From assembly GCA_001898625.1 (NCBI GenBank), contig MKUP01000010.1:526111-590110 (forward strand): a stretch of DNA of 64,000 bases, in the 5' to 3' direction. Of this stretch, positions 56,435 through 64,000 are shown piece by piece. The notes under the pieces are model-generated. The model did no database searches. It was not told the origin of the DNA and saw only the letters and a list, made by a program, of their open reading frames with translations. Source of the DNA: Burkholderiales bacterium 67-32. Its GTDB lineage: Bacteria; Pseudomonadota; Gammaproteobacteria; Burkholderiales; Burkholderiaceae_B. Within the stretch, counting starts at the first letter, position 1, and each line of letters opens with the position of its first letter. Both the position numbers and the translations under genes were made by a program.

Positions 56435-57745
56435 TCAACGCTTGCCCAGGTCCAGCACGTCGCGCGCGGGCGAACCGGTGAACAGCTGGCGGGGACGGCC
56501 GATCTTGTAGTCGGGATCGGAGATCATTTCGTCCCACTGCGCGATCCAGCCCACGGTACGGGCCAGCGCGAAGATGGCCGTGAACAGTTGGGTCGGGATG
56601 CCGATGGCGCGCTGGACGATACCCGAATAGAAGTCGACGTTCGGGTACAGCTTGCGCTGGACGAAGTAGTCGTCTTCCAGGGCGATCTTTTCCAGCGCCA
56701 TGGCCAGCTTGAACAGCGGATCGTCCTGCAGGCCCATGGCTTCCAGCACTTCGCGGCAGGTTTCCTGCATCAGCTTGGCGCGGGGGTCGTAGTTCTTGTA
56801 GACGCGATGGCCGAAGCCCATCAGGCGCACGCCCGAATCCTTGTCCTTGACCTTGGCGACGAACTCGCCCAGCTTGTCGACGCCGCCGGCGGCCAGCAGG
56901 TCTTCCAGCATCTGCAGCGCCGCTTCGTTGGCGCCGCCGTGGGCCGGGCCCCACAGGCAAGCCACGCCCGCCGCGATGGCGGCGAACGGGTTGGTACCCG
57001 ACGAACCGCACAGGCGCACGGTCGAGGTCGAGGCATTCTGCTCGTGGTCGGCATGCAGGATGAAAATGCGGTCGAGCGCGCGCTCGATGACCGGGTTCAC
57101 CTTGTATTCCTCGCACGGCGTGGCGAACATCATGTGCAGGAAGTTGCCGGTGTAGGACAGGTCGTTCTTCGGATAGACGTAGGGCTGGCCGACCGAGTAC
57201 TTGTAGGCCATGGCCACCAGCGTGGGCATCTTGGCGATCAGGCGGATGGCCGAGATCTCGCGGTGCTTGGGCTGGGTGATGTCGATCGAGTCGTGGTAGA
57301 ACGCCGACAGCGCGCCGACCAGGCCGGTCAGCACGGCCATCGGGTGGGCGTCGCGGCGGAAGCCGCGCAGGAAGAACTGCAACTGCTCGTTGACCATGGT
57401 GTGATGGGTCACCAGGTGGTCGAAGTCAGCCTTCTGCTTGGCGTTGGGCAGCTCGCCGTTCAGGATCAGGTAGCAGGTTTCCAGGAAGTCGCACTTGACC
57501 GCCAGTTGTTCGATCGGATAGCCGCGGTACAGCAGTTCGCCCTTGTCGCCATCGATGTAGGTGATGCTGGACGAGCAAGCAGCCGTCGACATGAAACCAG
57601 GATCGAGAGTGAACATCCCGGTTTGCGCGTACAGCTTGCGGATATCCACGACCGACGGGCCGATCGTGCCTTCATAAACCGGAAACTCGGCACCCTGGCT
57701 CCCATCGGAGAATGTCAGGGTCGCTTTCTTGTCGGACAGTTTCAT
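56435..57745 (-). CDS. gltA: citrate synthase, type II
   Basis: A 436-residue citrate synthase. The catalytic His/Asp region is visible in [30 protein letters not shown] and the [11 protein letters not shown] segment. The length and N-terminal extension ([21 protein letters not shown]) fit the hexameric NADH-regulated type of Gram-negative bacteria. The ATG at 57745 has a GAGGAA ribosome-binding site. It is the last gene of the sdhCDAB-sdhE-gltA run, 47 bp after sdhE. Confidence 0.96.
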   Translation of the reverse strand: MKLSDKKATLTFSDGSQGAEFPVYEGTIGPSVVDIRKLYAQTGMFTLDPGFMSTAACSSSITYIDGDKGELLYRGYPIEQLAVKCDFLETCYLILNGELPNAKQKADFDHLVTHHTMVNEQLQFFLRGFRRDAHPMAVLTGLVGALSAFYHDSIDITQPKHREISAIRLIAKMPTLVAMAYKYSVGQPYVYPKNDLSYTGNFLHMMFATPCEEYKVNPVIERALDRIFILHADHEQNASTSTVRLCGSSGTNPFAAIAAGVACLWGPAHGGANEAALQMLEDLLAAGGVDKLGEFVAKVKDKDSGVRLMGFGHRVYKNYDPRAKLMQETCREVLEAMGLQDDPLFKLAMALEKIALEDDYFVQRKLYPNVDFYSGIVQRAIGIPTQLFTAIFALARTVGWIAQWDEMISDPDYKIGRPRQLFTGSPARDVLDLGKR

Positions 57746-57792
57746 CGGATGTTCCTCTTCCATCAAAATCAATTCACATGGACTCCGGCCGC

Positions 57793-58056
57793 TCACACCG
57801 AGCGCAGCCGCTTCAGCAAGTCCCGCATGGCTGGCGTAGCAAGGTCTCCCTCGGGTTCCTTGCGAGCCAACAGATAGTCCATCAGCTCGTTGTCGGACAG
57901 CTCGAGCAACCGGGTCAACTCCGCCACGTCGGCGTCGCTGAGCCGGGATTCGTACGCGTCCAGGAAACGCGTCAGTATCAGGTCGTTCTCGAGCAGTCCA
58001 CGCCGGGCGCGCCAACGCAGGCGCGTCCGGTCATGCAGGGAAAACTCCGGCACCAC
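57793..58056 (-). CDS. sdhE: succinate dehydrogenase assembly factor SdhE
   Basis: An 87-residue flavinylation factor that promotes covalent attachment of FAD to SdhA. The family motif RGxxE is present in [11 protein letters not shown]. It starts 4 bp after the sdhB stop codon, the usual place for this gene. Confidence 0.92.
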   Translation of the reverse strand: MVPEFSLHDRTRLRWRARRGLLENDLILTRFLDAYESRLSDADVAELTRLLELSDNELMDYLLARKEPEGDLATPAMRDLLKRLRSV

Positions 58057-58060
58057 GGCG

Positions 58061-58777
58061 TCAGATCGCCCGCCGGGCCATCATTTCCTTGATCTTGCCT
58101 ATTGCCCGGGTGGGGTTCAGCCCCTTGGGACAGACATCGACGCAATTCATGATGGTGTGGCAACGGAACAAACGATATGGATCCTCGAGGTTATCCAAAC
58201 GTTCCCCGGCCGCTTCGTCGCGGCTGTCCGCGAGGAAGCGGTATGCCTGCAGCAGCCCGGCCGGGCCCACGAACTTGTCGGGGTTCCACCAGAACGACGG
58301 GCACGACGTCGAGCAGCAAGCACACAGAATACACTCATACAGACCGTCCAGCTCTTCGCGGGCCTCGGGCGACTGCAGGCGCTCCTTCTCGGGCGGCGGC
58401 GTGTCGTTGATCAGGAACGGCTTGACCGAGTGGTACTGGTTGAAGAAGTGGGTCATGTCCACGATCAGGTCGCGGATGACCGGCAGGCCGGGCAGCGGCT
58501 TGAGCACGATAGGCTGCTTCAGGTCGAGCAGGTTGGTCGTGCACGACAGGCCGTTCTTGCCGTTGATGTTCATGGCGTCGGAGCCGCACACACCCTCGCG
58601 GCACGAACGGCGGAAGGACAGGCTGTCGTCGACGTCGTTCTTGATGCGCACCAGCGCGTCAAGCAGCATCTTGTCGTTCGGCCCCAGCTCGACCTCGAGC
58701 TTCTGCATGTAAGGACGCTGGTCCTTGTCCGGGTCGTAGCGGTAGATCTCGAACTTCACAACACGTTTAGCACTCAT
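58061..58777 (-). CDS. sdhB: succinate dehydrogenase iron-sulfur subunit
   Basis: A 238-residue subunit that carries electrons from SdhA to quinone. The [2Fe-2S] motif is [19 protein letters not shown] with a later Cys. The [4Fe-4S] and [3Fe-4S] motifs are [16 protein letters not shown] and [20 protein letters not shown]. It is separated from sdhA by 109 bp, most of which is the GC-rich repeat. Confidence 0.96.
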   Translation of the reverse strand: MSAKRVVKFEIYRYDPDKDQRPYMQKLEVELGPNDKMLLDALVRIKNDVDDSLSFRRSCREGVCGSDAMNINGKNGLSCTTNLLDLKQPIVLKPLPGLPVIRDLIVDMTHFFNQYHSVKPFLINDTPPPEKERLQSPEAREELDGLYECILCACCSTSCPSFWWNPDKFVGPAGLLQAYRFLADSRDEAAGERLDNLEDPYRLFRCHTIMNCVDVCPKGLNPTRAIGKIKEMMARRAI

Positions 58778-58821
58778 CAGAGCACTCCAAAAAAGGTTGA
58801 GCCCCTTACCCTGGGCGCCGC

Positions 58822-58886
58822 GGATCCGGCTTTGCCGGTCCGCCAGCGCCGCCCCCTGGGGGGGCGCGCGTCAGCGCGTAGGGGGG
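58822..58886 (-). repeat. GC-rich intercistronic repeat after sdhA
   Basis: A 65-bp near-copy of the element at 49185-49248. On the coding strand it begins directly after the sdhA stop codon with CCCCCCTACGCGCTGACG. It can fold into GC-rich hairpins and may affect sdhB expression or mRNA stability. Confidence 0.85.
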
Positions 58887-60665
58887 TTAAAAAGTCCTTG
58901 CCTTGGGCGGGAAGCTGTCGACGGTCAGCGGCTTCATCGTCACGGGCTTGTAGTCGAGGCGGTTGCCTTCCGCGTACCACAGCGAGTGGCGCAGCCACTT
59001 CTGGTCGTCGCGCTCGGGGAAGTCGCTGTGCGCATGGGCGCCGCGGCTCTCGTTGCGCGCCGCGGCCGACACGATGGTCGCCTTGGCCACTTCGATCAGG
59101 TTCTCCAGCTCCAGCGCTTCCACGCGGGCCATGTTGAAGACCTTGGAATGGTCCTGGAAGGCGACGCTCTTGGCGCGCTCGGCCAGTTCCAGGATCTGCC
59201 CCACGCCTTCGTCCAGCAGCGTCTGGGTGCGGAACACGCCGCAGTGGCGCTGCATGGAATTGCGGATGTCGTTGGCGACGTTCTGCACGCGCTCGCCCTG
59301 CTTGCGGCTTTCCAGCGCGTCGACACGGCCCAGCGTGAAGTCCGCGGCGTCGGCCGGCAGGTCCTTGTGGCTGCGGCGCTTGAGATCGGCGCCGACGATG
59401 TGGTTGCCGGCCGCGCGGCCGAACACCACCAGGTCGAGCAGCGAGTTCGTGCCCAGGCGGTTGGCGCCGTGCACCGACACGCAGGCGCATTCGCCGATGG
59501 CGTACAGGCCGTTGACCACCGTGTTGGGGTTGCCGTCCTTGGGCACGACCACCTGGCCGTGGTAGTTGGTCGGGATGCCGCCCATCTGGTAGTGGATGGT
59601 CGGCACGACCGGGATCGGTTCCTTGATGGGATCGACGTTCGCGAACTTGATCGCGATCTCGCGGATCGACGGCAGGCGCTTGTTGATCGTATCGGCGCCC
59701 AGGTGATCGAGCTTGAGCAGCACGTAGTCGCCGTGGGGGCCCGCACCGCGGCCTTCCTTGATTTCCTGGTCCATCGAGCGCGACACGAAGTCGCGCGGCG
59801 CCAGGTCCTTCAGCGTCGGGGCATAGCGCTCCATGAAGCGCTCGCCGTCCTTGTTCAGCAGAATGCCGCCCTCGCCGCGCACGCCTTCGGTGATCAGCAC
59901 GCCGGCACCGGCCACGCCGGTGGGGTGGAACTGCCAGAACTCCATGTCTTCCAGAGGCAGGCCGGCGCGCGCCGCCATGCCCAGGCCGTCGCCGGTGTTG
60001 ATGAAGGCGTTGGTCGAGGCGGCCCAGATGCGGCCCGCGCCACCCGTGGCCAGCACGGTGGTCTTGGCTTCGAAGATGTAGATCTCGCCGGTTTCCATTT
60101 CCAGCGCGGTCACGCCCACCACGTCGCCCTCGGAGTCACGGACGAGGTCCAGCGTCATCCACTCGACGAAGAACTGGGTGCGGGCGGCGACGTTGCGCTG
60201 GTAGAGCGTATGCAGCAGCGCGTGGCCGGTCCGGTCGGCGGCGGCACAGGCGCGCTGCACCGGCTTTTCGCCGAAGTTGGCGGTATGGCCGCCGAACGGA
60301 CGCTGGTAGATCGTGCCGTTGGGGTTGCGGTCGAACGGCATGCCGAAGTGCTCGAGCTCGTAGACCGCGTTGGTGGCCTCGCGGCACATGAATTCGATGG
60401 CGTCCTGGTCGCCCAGCCAATCCGACCCCTTGACGGTGTCGTACATGTGCCAGAACCAGTTGTCCTCGCTCATGTTGCCCAGCGAGGCGCCGATGCCGCC
60501 CTGCGCCGCGACGGTGTGCGAGCGCGTCGGGAACACCTTGGAGAAAACGGCGACGCTCAGGCCGGCCTGGGCCAGCTGCAGCGAGCAACGCATGCCGGAT
60601 CCACCGGCGCCGACGACCACCACATCGAACTGGCGGCGCGGAAGAGAAGATTTAACGGCGGCCAC
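58887..60665 (-). CDS. sdhA: succinate dehydrogenase flavoprotein subunit
   Basis: A 592-residue flavoprotein that oxidises succinate to fumarate. The FAD site is VVVVGAGGSGMRCSLQLAQAG and the covalent FAD His is in RSHTVAAQGGIGASLGN. Further segments include HPTGVAGAGVLITEGVRGEGG and the C-terminal NESRGAHAHSDFPERDD. It is 3 bp from sdhD. Confidence 0.96.
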   Translation of the reverse strand: MAAVKSSLPRRQFDVVVVGAGGSGMRCSLQLAQAGLSVAVFSKVFPTRSHTVAAQGGIGASLGNMSEDNWFWHMYDTVKGSDWLGDQDAIEFMCREATNAVYELEHFGMPFDRNPNGTIYQRPFGGHTANFGEKPVQRACAAADRTGHALLHTLYQRNVAARTQFFVEWMTLDLVRDSEGDVVGVTALEMETGEIYIFEAKTTVLATGGAGRIWAASTNAFINTGDGLGMAARAGLPLEDMEFWQFHPTGVAGAGVLITEGVRGEGGILLNKDGERFMERYAPTLKDLAPRDFVSRSMDQEIKEGRGAGPHGDYVLLKLDHLGADTINKRLPSIREIAIKFANVDPIKEPIPVVPTIHYQMGGIPTNYHGQVVVPKDGNPNTVVNGLYAIGECACVSVHGANRLGTNSLLDLVVFGRAAGNHIVGADLKRRSHKDLPADAADFTLGRVDALESRKQGERVQNVANDIRNSMQRHCGVFRTQTLLDEGVGQILELAERAKSVAFQDHSKVFNMARVEALELENLIEVAKATIVSAAARNESRGAHAHSDFPERDDQKWLRHSLWYAEGNRLDYKPVTMKPLTVDSFPPKARTF

Positions 60666-60668
60666 GAC

Positions 60669-61052
60669 TTAGATTCTCCACAGAATTTGAGCGGCATAGA
60701 CGACGGAGCCGACCAGCCACAGAACGGTCAGGACTTGCAGCGCCAGGCGGATGCCCGTCGGCTTGACGTAGTCCATCCAGATGTCACGCACGCCGATCCA
60801 GGCATGGTAGGCAAGCGATATGAAGGCCAGCATGGCCAGCAGCTTGCCCAGGGGGAAGCTGAGCACTTCGAAATTGAACAGGCGCACCCAGTTTTCGTAG
60901 GTGAATTCCGGAGTGACCAGCGCGCCGATGCCCAGCACCAGCGTGTAGATGACCAGGATGACGGCGGTGACACGCTGAAGGATCCAGTCCTTCACGCCGT
61001 AGTGGGCGCCGACGACCAGGCGCTTGGGACCGATGTTTTGCGGGGCCGACAT
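60669..61052 (-). CDS. sdhD: succinate dehydrogenase membrane anchor SdhD
   Basis: A 127-residue anchor subunit with three membrane helices (VTAVILVIYTLVLGIGAL, LLAMLAFISLAYHAWIGV, LALQVLTVLWLVGSVVYAAQILW). The HAWIGVRDIWMDYVKP segment is characteristic of SdhD and its quinone/heme region. Its ATG shares one base with the sdhC stop codon (TGATG). Confidence 0.92.
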   Translation of the reverse strand: MSAPQNIGPKRLVVGAHYGVKDWILQRVTAVILVIYTLVLGIGALVTPEFTYENWVRLFNFEVLSFPLGKLLAMLAFISLAYHAWIGVRDIWMDYVKPTGIRLALQVLTVLWLVGSVVYAAQILWRI

Positions 61053-61465
61053 CAGAATACTCCGAACAGTTTCAAACCGAAGACGACGGTCAGCGCCAGG
61101 CTGACGACCAGCACGGTGCCCGCGGTGCGCTGGGCGGTGTGCTTTTCCAGTCCCTTGTGCAGATCCAGCGCCAGGAACCGGATGCCCGCACAGAAGTGAT
61201 GCAGGTATGCCCAGATCAGGCCCAGCAGGACGATCTTGACCAAGGGATGTGCAACGAAATCGTGGAACTGCGCGAAGCCGATCTCAGAAATCAGGCTGCG
61301 TTCGAACAGCGGCAGCAGCACCAGCGGCAGCGCCAGGAACAGCGCGAAGCCGGAAACGCGGTGCAGGATCGACACCTTGCCAGCCAGTGGCAGGCGGTAT
61401 CCCGCGAGCTGGGTGATATTGATATTTCTGAACTGTGGGCGGGGTTTTGCGGCAGAGTCGGACAT
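61052..61465 (-). CDS. sdhC: succinate dehydrogenase cytochrome b556 subunit SdhC
   Basis: A 137-residue anchor with three membrane helices. The conserved ILHRVSGFALFLALP lies near the first helix. The heme-ligand region is AYLHHFCAGIRFLALDLHKG. It is the first structural gene of sdhCDAB-sdhE-gltA. The ATG at 61465 is used; a GTG immediately before it is also in frame. The 215 bp between it and gntR hold no recognisable gene. Confidence 0.93.
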   Translation of the reverse strand: MSDSAAKPRPQFRNINITQLAGYRLPLAGKVSILHRVSGFALFLALPLVLLPLFERSLISEIGFAQFHDFVAHPLVKIVLLGLIWAYLHHFCAGIRFLALDLHKGLEKHTAQRTAGTVLVVSLALTVVFGLKLFGVF

Positions 61466-61680
61466 CACGACCTCGGGGAAAGTAAGCGAACCATGAAAAA
61501 AAACATTGCTGCGCGGCTAGGCGTCAGGAGTCGTCTTGGAAAATCGGGCCGGCAGGCCAGGCTTTCGTCGGGGCTCCAGAAGCCGGCGTCATGGAGCCGC
61601 CCGAAAGCCGCCGAGTAAGGCAAACCCCGTTATTTTCGCCCATTCAGCGCCACCGTATCAAATCGTGTCCCAAAACGGCA

Positions 61681-62490
61681 TCAATTGAGGCTGTTCCGGT
61701 AGTGGTAGCGCGAAGTCAGATACAGCCCGCGGCGCATCTCGACCGGGCGATCGCCGTAGGTGAACGAGATCCGTTCCACCTGCAGCAGAGGCGTTCCCGC
61801 CTCGATATCCAGTAGCTCGGCCTCCGGCACTCCGGCCGGGACCGCGCGGATTTTCTCGTCGGCGCGGATCATGCGCACGCCGAACTCGCTTTCGAACAGG
61901 CCGTACATCGGCCCCTTGTATTCCGCCAGACGTTCGGCCGTCAGCCCCCGGAACAGGGAGCCCGGCAGCCAGATCTCGTCAATGACCGTGGGGACCTGGC
62001 CGAACGACAGCACGCGGCGTACCAGCACCACGCTGTCGCCCGCGCGCAGCTCGAGCGCCTTGGCCACCTCGGCCGGCGCGCGCAGGCGGCGGCATTCCAG
62101 GAAGCGGCTGCGCGAGCGGGCGTGCTGCCCGTCGTCGGGCGCCAGGCGCAGGAAGCGGAACCGGACGCGGTCCTCGTGATGGGTGGCGACGAAGGTGCCC
62201 TTGCCCTGGCGGCGCAGCAGGATGTTGTCGGCGGCCAGCTCGTCGATGGCCTTGCGCACCGTGCCCTGGCTGACCTTGAAGCGGGCGGCCAGATCCAGTT
62301 CGCTGGGGATGGCCTCGCCCGGCTTCCATTCGCCGCGATCCAGGCTTTGCAGGATCAGGCCCTTGATTTGCCTGTATAAAGGACTGAATGCCGCGCCCGG
62401 GGCACCCGGCTCCGGGGCCACGGCCGGGCCGGCCGTCGCGGGCGCGTCGGTCGAAGCGGACAGGCAGGGCGGGTGAGGCTTGAACGGCAT
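61681..62490 (-). CDS. GntR family regulator with UTRA domain
   Basis: A 269-residue HutC-type regulator. About 35 Pro/Ala-rich residues precede a winged helix-turn-helix (PLYRQIKGLILQSLDRGEWKPGEAIPSELDLAARFKVSQGTVRKAID). A UTRA ligand-binding domain fills the rest (VVLVRRVLSFGQVPTVIDEIWLP, GTPLLQVERISFTYGDRPVEMR). It lies between mdh and sdhC, divergent from mdh, with a 28-bp palindrome in the gap, so control of mdh, itself and perhaps the sdh operon is likely. The ligand may be a TCA intermediate. Confidence 0.9.
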   Translation of the reverse strand: MPFKPHPPCLSASTDAPATAGPAVAPEPGAPGAAFSPLYRQIKGLILQSLDRGEWKPGEAIPSELDLAARFKVSQGTVRKAIDELAADNILLRRQGKGTFVATHHEDRVRFRFLRLAPDDGQHARSRSRFLECRRLRAPAEVAKALELRAGDSVVLVRRVLSFGQVPTVIDEIWLPGSLFRGLTAERLAEYKGPMYGLFESEFGVRMIRADEKIRAVPAGVPEAELLDIEAGTPLLQVERISFTYGDRPVEMRRGLYLTSRYHYRNSLN

Positions 62491-62544
62491 GGCCGGGATT
62501 GTGTCACAGCGTAACCCGCGATGTCCAACGCAACCCGTAAAAAA

Positions 62545-62572
62545 ATCTTATGTCTTATATAAAACATAAGAT
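62545..62572. promoter_or_regulatory. 28-bp palindrome, probable GntR operator
   Basis: Arms ATCTTATGT (62545-62553) and ACATAAGAT (62564-62572) are perfectly complementary, and the 10-bp centre CTTATATAAA is itself palindromic except for one pair. So 26 of 28 positions are symmetric. It lies 54 bp from the gntR start and just upstream of the mdh promoter candidate. Confidence 0.75.
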
Positions 62573-62579
62573 ATGTTTA

Positions 62580-62608
62580 TTGACGCTCAACGGCGATTTT
62601 TCTACACT
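62580..62608 (+). promoter_or_regulatory. candidate mdh promoter
   Basis: TTGACG (62580-62585), a 17-bp spacer, and TACACT (62603-62608). It begins 7 bp after the palindrome, so a bound regulator would sit directly upstream of the -35 element. Confidence 0.5.
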
Positions 62609-62799
62609 CCCACGATCATGCCGACCCACGCTTGCCGCGCCGCCCGCAGCACCCTGGCGCCCAGCCGCCCTCCCCTGGCCGTGGCCGTCGCTTTCCCGTC
62701 CCCGATCCCCCATCAAGCATCGCGCCGTGACCTTCCCCCGCGGAGTTACACTGCGCGTCGCGTCATTCTCACTCACCCCCATCCGCTTCGGAGACTCAT

Positions 62800-63786
62800 A
62801 TGACCAAGCCCGCAATGCGCGTCGCCGTCACCGGCGCCGCCGGCCAGATCGGCTACGCCCTGTTGTTCCGCATCGCTTCTGGCGAAATGCTCGGCAAGGA
62901 CCAGCCGGTCATCCTGCAGTTGCTGGAAATTCCCGATGAAAAGGCGCAGAAGGCACTCAAGGGCGTCATCATGGAGCTCGAGGACTGCGCCTTCCCGCTG
63001 CTGAAGGAAGTCACCGCCCACAGCGACCCCATGACCGCCTTCAAGGACGCCGACGTGGCCCTGCTGGTCGGCGCCCGCCCCCGCGGCCCCGGCATGGAGC
63101 GCAAGGACCTGCTGACGGTCAACGCCCAGATCTTCACGGCCCAGGGCAAGGCCCTGAACGCCGTCGCCAGCCGCAACGTCAAGGTGCTGGTCGTGGGCAA
63201 CCCCGCCAACACCAACGCCTACATCGCGATGAAGTCGGCCCCGGACCTGCCCGCCCGCAACTTCACCGCCATGCTGCGCCTGGACCACAACCGCGCCCTG
63301 TCGCAACTGGCCGCCAAGGCCGGCGTCGCCGTCGGCGACATCGAGAAGCTGATCGTCTGGGGCAACCACTCGCCCACGATGTACCCCGACTTCCGCTTCG
63401 CCACCCTGGCCGGCAAGCCCGCCCTGTCGGTGGTCAATGACGACGACTGGAACCGCAACACCTTCATCCCGACCGTCGGCAAGCGCGGCGCCGCCATCAT
63501 CGACGCCCGCGGCCTGTCCTCCGCCGCCTCCGCCGCCAACGCCGCCATCGACCACGTCCACGACTGGATCCTGGGCAGCAACGGCAAGTGGGTCACGATG
63601 GGTGTTCCCTCGGACGGCTCCTACGGCATCCCCGAAGGCATCATCTACGGCGTCCCCGTCATCACGAAGAACGGCGAATACGCGGTCGTCAAGGACCTCG
63701 AGATCGACGCCTTCTCGCGCGAGCGCATGGACCTGACGCTGAAAGAGCTGACCGAAGAGCGCGACGGCGTCAAGCATCTGCTCTAA
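62800..63786 (+). CDS. mdh: malate dehydrogenase
   Basis: A 328-residue NAD-dependent malate dehydrogenase of the longer (LDH-like group 2/cytosolic) type found in betaproteobacteria. The NAD site is [21 protein letters not shown], the substrate-binding loop is [15 protein letters not shown], and the catalytic His is in [14 protein letters not shown]. It is followed by a GC-rich repeat and a strong terminator. Confidence 0.96.
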   Translation: MTKPAMRVAVTGAAGQIGYALLFRIASGEMLGKDQPVILQLLEIPDEKAQKALKGVIMELEDCAFPLLKEVTAHSDPMTAFKDADVALLVGARPRGPGMERKDLLTVNAQIFTAQGKALNAVASRNVKVLVVGNPANTNAYIAMKSAPDLPARNFTAMLRLDHNRALSQLAAKAGVAVGDIEKLIVWGNHSPTMYPDFRFATLAGKPALSVVNDDDWNRNTFIPTVGKRGAAIIDARGLSSAASAANAAIDHVHDWILGSNGKWVTMGVPSDGSYGIPEGIIYGVPVITKNGEYAVVKDLEIDAFSRERMDLTLKELTEERDGVKHLL

Positions 63787-63818
63787 TCCCCCTGCGCGCT
63801 GACGCCCCCAGGGGCGCT
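63787..63818 (+). repeat. short form of the GC-rich repeat after mdh
   Basis: Beginning right after the mdh stop codon: CCCCCTGCGCGCTGACG followed by CCCCCAGGGGCG. This matches the first half of the elements that follow odhB and sdhA, in the same orientation relative to the upstream gene. Confidence 0.65.
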
Positions 63819-63829
63819 GCGGTAGCGGA

Positions 63830-63867
63830 AGCACGCGAGTACGATATCGTCTCGCGTGCTTTTTTTT
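63830..63867 (+). terminator. rho-independent terminator of mdh
   Basis: AGCACGCGAG (63830-63839) pairs with CTCGCGTGCT (63851-63860); the inner ACGATATCGT is itself a palindrome that extends the hairpin. Seven T residues follow. The last 133 bp of the window hold no feature I can support. Confidence 0.92.
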
Positions 63868-64000
63868 CGCCCCCCCACCTCTGCGGCGCGACAATACTCG
63901 CTGCCGCAGGCCGTGTCCGGGGCGATGGGCTGGCGGGGCGCATTCGGCGCCGCCGGTTTTGTCAGGCTTGGCGGGGAAGCAAGGGCGCAGCTGTCTGAGC

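Larger units (their letters stand above)
62491..62799. other. gntR-mdh divergent control region
   Basis: 309 bp without a convincing gene. The gntR side is AT-rich and contains the palindrome at 62545-62572 and an mdh promoter candidate. The rest, to the mdh start, is a C-rich leader of about 185 nt with a second possible -10 (TACACT at 62747). A short open frame there (62573-62803) looks non-coding. Confidence 0.6.

Noticed and set aside
62573..62803. Possible 76-codon gene in the mdh leader
   Set aside because: Starts within the predicted mdh promoter, has no ribosome-binding site, runs into the mdh start and has no recognisable features.
63868..64000. Start of another gene at the right edge
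   Set aside because: No frame with a ribosome-binding site or recognisable protein sequence in the last 133 bases.

Overview
This is one contiguous piece of a high-GC betaproteobacterial chromosome. The gene content points to Alcaligenaceae, most likely Bordetella or Achromobacter. The indicators are two Bug-type substrate-binding proteins, the local grouping of mdh, gntR, sdhCDAB-sdhE, gltA and odhABL, a PhaR-controlled PHA operon, and three IclR regulators next to small catabolic operons. That assignment is inference from family content, not a database match. I saw no rRNA, tRNA, CRISPR array, insertion sequence or prophage gene.

Layout. 1-2.9 kb: an MmgE/PrpD-acyl-CoA dehydrogenase pair divergent from an IclR regulator, with two dyads in the gap. 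2.9-7.6 kb: rimO, then phaR, phaB and phaC (no phaA here). 7.7-13.1 kb: a small membrane protein, pgeF-rluD, bamD, and a convergent two-component pair. 13.2-20.0 kb: four tandem paralogous lipoproteins of M30 (hyicolysin) metallopeptidase type; the third has lost every zinc ligand. 20-25.6 kb: dinG-type helicase, a DUF465 protein, an exported coiled-coil protein, and tex. 25.6-31.9 kb: IclR regulator, hyuA-hyuB, a Bug protein and a small overlapping gene. 31.9-36.4 kb: zapE and the Ku-LigD end-joining pair.

36.4-41.5 kb is the least familiar stretch. A small membrane protein and a TonB-dependent receptor with a 20-glycine tract sit behind a promoter that carries a ModE-like dyad. A TiaS-like protein, two small Cys-containing proteins and a beta-solenoid protein made of about 25 uninterrupted hexapeptides follow. 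41.5-47.6 kb is a catabolic operon (family III CoA-transferase, thiol dioxygenase, enoyl-CoA hydratase, Bug protein, AhpD-like protein, adenylosuccinate-lyase-like enzyme). The dioxygenase residues match those of 3-mercaptopropionate dioxygenase, so I propose organosulfur-acid catabolism.

47.7-63.8 kb is central carbon metabolism: odhL-odhB-odhA, aceA, a persulfide-sensor-like ArsR with a rhodanese membrane protein, gltA-sdhE-sdhB-sdhA-sdhD-sdhC, a GntR/UTRA regulator and mdh. A near-perfect 28-bp palindrome separates gntR from mdh. A GC-rich repeat directly follows the stop codons of odhB, sdhA and mdh. Strong hairpin terminators close tex, the lyase/odhL junction, the rhodanese/gltA junction and mdh.
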